Source of the DNA: Dysgonamonadaceae bacterium
GTDB taxonomy: Bacteria > Bacteroidota > Bacteroidia > Bacteroidales > Azobacteroidaceae
Assembly (NCBI GenBank): GCA_031260235.1
Contig: JAIRKG010000088.1
Span: 1-15,432, forward strand
Length of the DNA: 15,432 nt
Direction: 5' to 3'
Under the pieces are notes generated by a model. The model was not told the origin of the DNA, did no database searches, and was given only the letters and a program-made list of their open reading frames with translations. The translations under genes and the position numbers were made by a program. Below, in pieces: positions 13,073 through 15,432 of the stretch (within the stretch, counting starts at the first letter, position 1; every line of letters begins with the position of its first letter).

Positions 13073-13096
13073 GTTGTGATTATGATAACGTTATGA

Positions 13097-13351
13097 TCAG
13101 TTTAACTTATTGACATGCAAAGCCAATTTGGATTTAAGGTTGCCCGCTTTGTTTTTGTGGATAACATTTTTCTTAGCCAGTTTGTCCAACATGGAACTTA
13201 CTTTTTTATAAAGATCCGAGGCTTCCATTTTTTCGGTTGTTGCACGCAGTTTCCTCACAGTGTTTCGTGCCGTTTTTGCATAATACCTATTCCGCAGTTT
13301 TCTTGCTATTATCTGCCGGATTCTTTTGATCGCTGATTTGTGATTTGCCAT
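13097..13351 (-). CDS. rpsT: 30S ribosomal protein S20
   Basis: An 84-residue small, basic ribosomal protein that binds 16S rRNA early in assembly. The N-terminus [13 protein letters not shown] is the S20 signature, followed by [17 protein letters not shown], an Ala/Lys-rich second helix, and the conserved late motif [15 protein letters not shown] before the end. Length is typical. It starts 41 bases after tRNA-Glu with no promoter box between them, so it is probably cotranscribed with that tRNA from the consensus promoter at 13476-13506. Transcription should end at the shared terminator at 13041-13072. Confidence 0.96.
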   Translation of the reverse strand: MANHKSAIKRIRQIIARKLRNRYYAKTARNTVRKLRATTEKMEASDLYKKVSSMLDKLAKKNVIHKNKAGNLKSKLALHVNKLN

Positions 13352-13392
13352 CTTTTATAAATTACTTATTATTAGTTCTTTTATTGCTTTTG

Positions 13393-13464
13393 TAGTCCAT
13401 AGGGGAGTCGAACCCCTCTTTCAAGAATGAAAATCTTGCGTCCTAACCGATAGACGAATAGACC
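13393..13464 (-). tRNA. tRNA-Glu (anticodon TTC)
   Basis: A 72-base cloverleaf: acceptor GGTCTAT with ATGGACT (G-U at the first pair), D arm GTCT...GGAC, anticodon stem CAAGA/TCTTG with loop TTTTCAT giving anticodon TTC, T arm AGGGG-TTCGACT-CCCCT, and discriminator A. CCA is not encoded. It precedes rpsT on the same strand. Confidence 0.95.
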
Positions 13465-13475
13465 TCTTTGAGAGA

Positions 13476-13506
13476 CAAAGGTAAAACTTATTTTGTAATT
13501 GACAAA
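13476..13506 (-). promoter_or_regulatory. Full-consensus promoter of tRNA-Glu and rpsT
   Basis: On the minus strand TTTG (13503-13506), a 19-base spacer and TACCTTTG (13476-13483) match the Bacteroidetes consensus exactly, with the same spacing as the tRNA-Lys promoter. The -7 box lies 11 bases before the tRNA, so transcription would start almost at its 5' end. Confidence 0.85.
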
Positions 13507-13663
13507 ACTTTTTATGTAAAAATTATAAACAGGCATATTTTTCATGTAAATTTGAAGGCGCAAAACCTTATCTAAAAACGGCATATTTGTTGATGTGGAA
13601 TGTAATTATAGAATAGAGATGATAACCGTTTCCCGCTTTTATGCTCGTATATCGTTTTTATTG

Positions 13664-13671
13664 TATCTTTG
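13664..13671 (+). promoter_or_regulatory. Promoter -7 element TATCTTTG for ilvB
   Basis: An exact TAnnTTTG box 115 bases before the ilvB ATG, leaving a leader of about 108 bases. The only ATG in that leader (about 13694) is followed at once by TAG, so no leader peptide is visible. I see no convincing terminator hairpin. The gap from the tRNA-Glu promoter at 13507 to 13663 shows nothing else I can name. Confidence 0.55.
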
Positions 13672-13786
13672 CAAAAATAAAACAGTATAACTTATGTAGA
13701 TCCATCCCTTATTTCGGCAATCTAACCACAGGTACAAACCAGCCCCGCATATCTGGCAGCCCGGCCAAACGACGAAGAAATAAAAT

Positions 13787-15432
13787 ATGATAACAATGAA
13801 AAATAACAGCGATATGGAAAAAGAAAAAAAATTAGGAAGCGAAGCGTTGCTGGAAGCCCTGTTGCACGAAAGCGTAGACACGATTTTCGGCTATCCGGGT
13901 GGACAGGCAATTCCGATTTACGACGCCCTGTATGATTACAAAGGGCGGTTGAATCATATTTTAGTCCGCCACGAGCAGGGCGCCGTTCATGCTGCCGAAG
14001 GCTACGCTCGCGTTTCGGGAAAGGTCGGCGTGTGCGTGGTAACTTCCGGTCCCGGCGTTGCGAATACAATCACCGGCATTGCCGACGCGATGATGGACAG
14101 CACGCCCGTTGTCGTCATTGCAGGGCAGGTTCCCGCCGCCTTGCTCGGTACAGATGCGTTTCAGGAAGTGGACGTTATCGGCGTCACGCAGCCGATTACC
14201 AAATGGGCTTACCAGGTGCGTGACGCCGGCGAAATTGCGCGGGCTGTCGCGCGGGCTTTTTATATCGCTTCAACGGGTCGTCCGGGTCCTGTGGTATTGG
14301 ATATTACGAGAAATGCGCAGGTTGGAATAACAGATTATCAAGCCGTTACGATCAATCATATCCGTTCGTATATTCCCGTGCCGGATATGGAGCCGAAAAA
14401 AATCGCAGAAGCAGCCGGTTTAATTAATAATGCAGAGAAACCTTTGGCGTTGGTCGGGCAAGGGGTGATTTTGGGCAAGGCTGAAAAAGAACTCTTAGAG
14501 TTTCTCCATAAAGCGGATATTCCGGCGGCTTCGACCATGCTTGGGCTGTCGGCTTTGCCATCCAACGAGCCGCTGAATATGGGCATGACGGGAATGCACG
14601 GAAACATAGCACCCAACCTGAAAATCAACGAGTGCGACGTTCTGATTGCCATCGGGATGCGCTTTGACGACCGCGTAACGGGCGATTTAAATACCTATGC
14701 CAGGCAGGCGAAAATCATCCATTTGGACATCGATCCTGCCGAAATCAATAAGAATGTCCATGCGGATATTCCCGTTTTGGGTGATGTGAAGGAAACCCTG
14801 CCTGCGATTACTTCCCTACTGAAGAAAAACGCGCACCCCGATTGGATTAATGAATTTAAAACGCACTATCAAAAGGAAACAGATGCTGTGATTACGAATG
14901 AAGTCCATCCCGCAAGCGGATCCTTGCGCATGGGTGAAGTCATCGATAAAGTTTCGGAAGCGACCGGAAACGATGCGATTTTAGTAACCGACGTCGGGCA
15001 AAACCAATTGATGGCTGCCCGCTATTTCAAATACCGCCGCACGCGGAGCATGGTTACTTCCGGCGGCTTGGGAACGATGGGTTACGGACTTCCAGCCGCC
15101 ATCGGCGCTAAATTCGGCGTGCCCGACCGGACAGTTTGCCTTTTCACGGGCGACGGCGGTTTGCAGATGACCGTTCAGGAGTTGGGGACGATTATGCAGT
15201 CGAATGTGGATATAAAAATTATCCTGTTGAACAATGAATATTTAGGGATGGTTCGCCAGTGGCAGGAGTTGTTTTGGCAGGAACGTTATTCGGAAACGGT
15301 GATGCAAAATCCCGATTTTGTCAAGATAGCCGCCGCTTACCGTATTCCGGGCAGGACGGTGGAAACGCGCGAAGAATTAGACCGCGCCATTCGGGAAATG
15401 CTGGAAACGAAAGGCGCTTATCTGTTGGAAGT
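13787..15432 (+). CDS. ilvB: Acetolactate synthase large subunit, 3' end cut by the window
   Basis: 548 residues are visible and the frame is open at the window edge; the family is usually about 565-580, so perhaps 20-30 residues are missing. The enzyme joins two pyruvates, or pyruvate and 2-ketobutyrate, in the first common step of valine, leucine and isoleucine synthesis. The N-terminal domain has IFGYPGGQAIPIYDAL and RHEQGAVHAAEGYARVSG with the catalytic Glu63. Next come SGPGVANTITGIADAMMDS and GTDAFQEVD, then the central FAD/DHS-like domain with GMRFDDRVTG. The thiamine diphosphate motif runs from GDGG (455-458) to LLNN (480-483), with GMVRQWQELFW after it. Three in-frame ATGs (13787, 13796, 13814) are possible starts; conserved sequence begins near residue 17, so any would work. 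A small subunit (ilvN) would be expected downstream, outside the window. Confidence 0.95.
   Translation, partial: MITMKNNSDMEKEKKLGSEALLEALLHESVDTIFGYPGGQAIPIYDALYDYKGRLNHILVRHEQGAVHAAEGYARVSGKVGVCVVTSGPGVANTITGIADAMMDSTPVVVIAGQVPAALLGTDAFQEVDVIGVTQPITKWAYQVRDAGEIARAVARAFYIASTGRPGPVVLDITRNAQVGITDYQAVTINHIRSYIPVPDMEPKKIAEAAGLINNAEKPLALVGQGVILGKAEKELLEFLHKADIPAASTMLGLSALPSNEPLNMGMTGMHGNIAPNLKINECDVLIAIGMRFDDRVTGDLNTYARQAKIIHLDIDPAEINKNVHADIPVLGDVKETLPAITSLLKKNAHPDWINEFKTHYQKETDAVITNEVHPASGSLRMGEVIDKVSEATGNDAILVTDVGQNQLMAARYFKYRRTRSMVTSGGLGTMGYGLPAAIGAKFGVPDRTVCLFTGDGGLQMTVQELGTIMQSNVDIKIILLNNEYLGMVRQWQELFWQERYSETVMQNPDFVKIAAAYRIPGRTVETREELDRAIREMLETKGAYLLE

Noticed and set aside
13085..13094. 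10-base palindrome ATAACGTTAT near the rpsT end
   Set aside because: It is short, A/T-rich and unpaired with any other signal; the clear terminator lies next to it at 13041-13072.
13722..14069. 115-codon minus-strand ORF over the ilvB start
   Set aside because: It is Arg-rich and antisense to conserved ilvB codons, so it is a shadow of that gene.

Overview
The window looks like chromosomal DNA from an uncultured or little-studied member of the Bacteroidota, most likely Bacteroidales. Four things point there. Most intergenic gaps carry a TAnnTTTG box, the -7 element of the Bacteroidetes primary sigma factor, and two tRNA promoters have the complete TTTG-N19-TAnnTTTG form. Start codons mostly lack a strong Shine-Dalgarno sequence. 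The gene content includes lineage markers: a GldH lipoprotein paired with a RicT/PSP1 protein, tandem Skp/OmpH chaperones, an FKBP lipoprotein and a 2-oxoacid:ferredoxin oxidoreductase. The proteins also have the expected family features.

Layout. Positions 1-930 are a degraded, gene-poor zone. It holds two clusters of small hairpin repeats, the 5' end of a secreted-protein gene cut off by a repeat (minus strand), and a short promoter-ORF-terminator unit that may be the remnant of a beta-barrel gene. 937-3114 (minus) is a long RelA/SpoT (p)ppGpp enzyme whose hydrolase motifs are lost. Diverging from it are an FKBP-type prolyl isomerase lipoprotein and an Lrp/AsnC regulator, closed by a terminator. 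Next come a secreted tyrosine-phosphatase-like protein and sbcD as a close pair (plus). sbcD runs tail-to-tail, with a 65-base overlap, into korB (minus), which has its own promoter and no korA beside it. A third repeat cluster and tRNA-Lys (minus, with promoter and terminator) follow. dacB (PBP4, plus) then converges on the ricT-gldH operon (minus). Diverging from ricT are two Skp/OmpH genes (plus), each with its own promoter-like box. A bidirectional terminator separates them from rpsT and tRNA-Glu (minus), which look cotranscribed. The window ends inside ilvB (plus), which runs off the right edge.

Functionally this is mostly housekeeping: stringent response, envelope protein folding (FKBP, two Skp), peptidoglycan remodelling (PBP4), a gliding/type IX secretion-associated lipoprotein (GldH), DNA end processing (SbcD), anaerobic 2-oxoacid metabolism (KorB), branched-chain amino acid synthesis (IlvB), and translation (S20, two tRNAs). 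I did not find a clearly new multi-gene system. The most unusual material is non-coding: a dispersed repeat family whose central hairpin changes sequence while keeping its pairing, its insertion into a secreted-protein gene, and the small transcription unit at 447-690.
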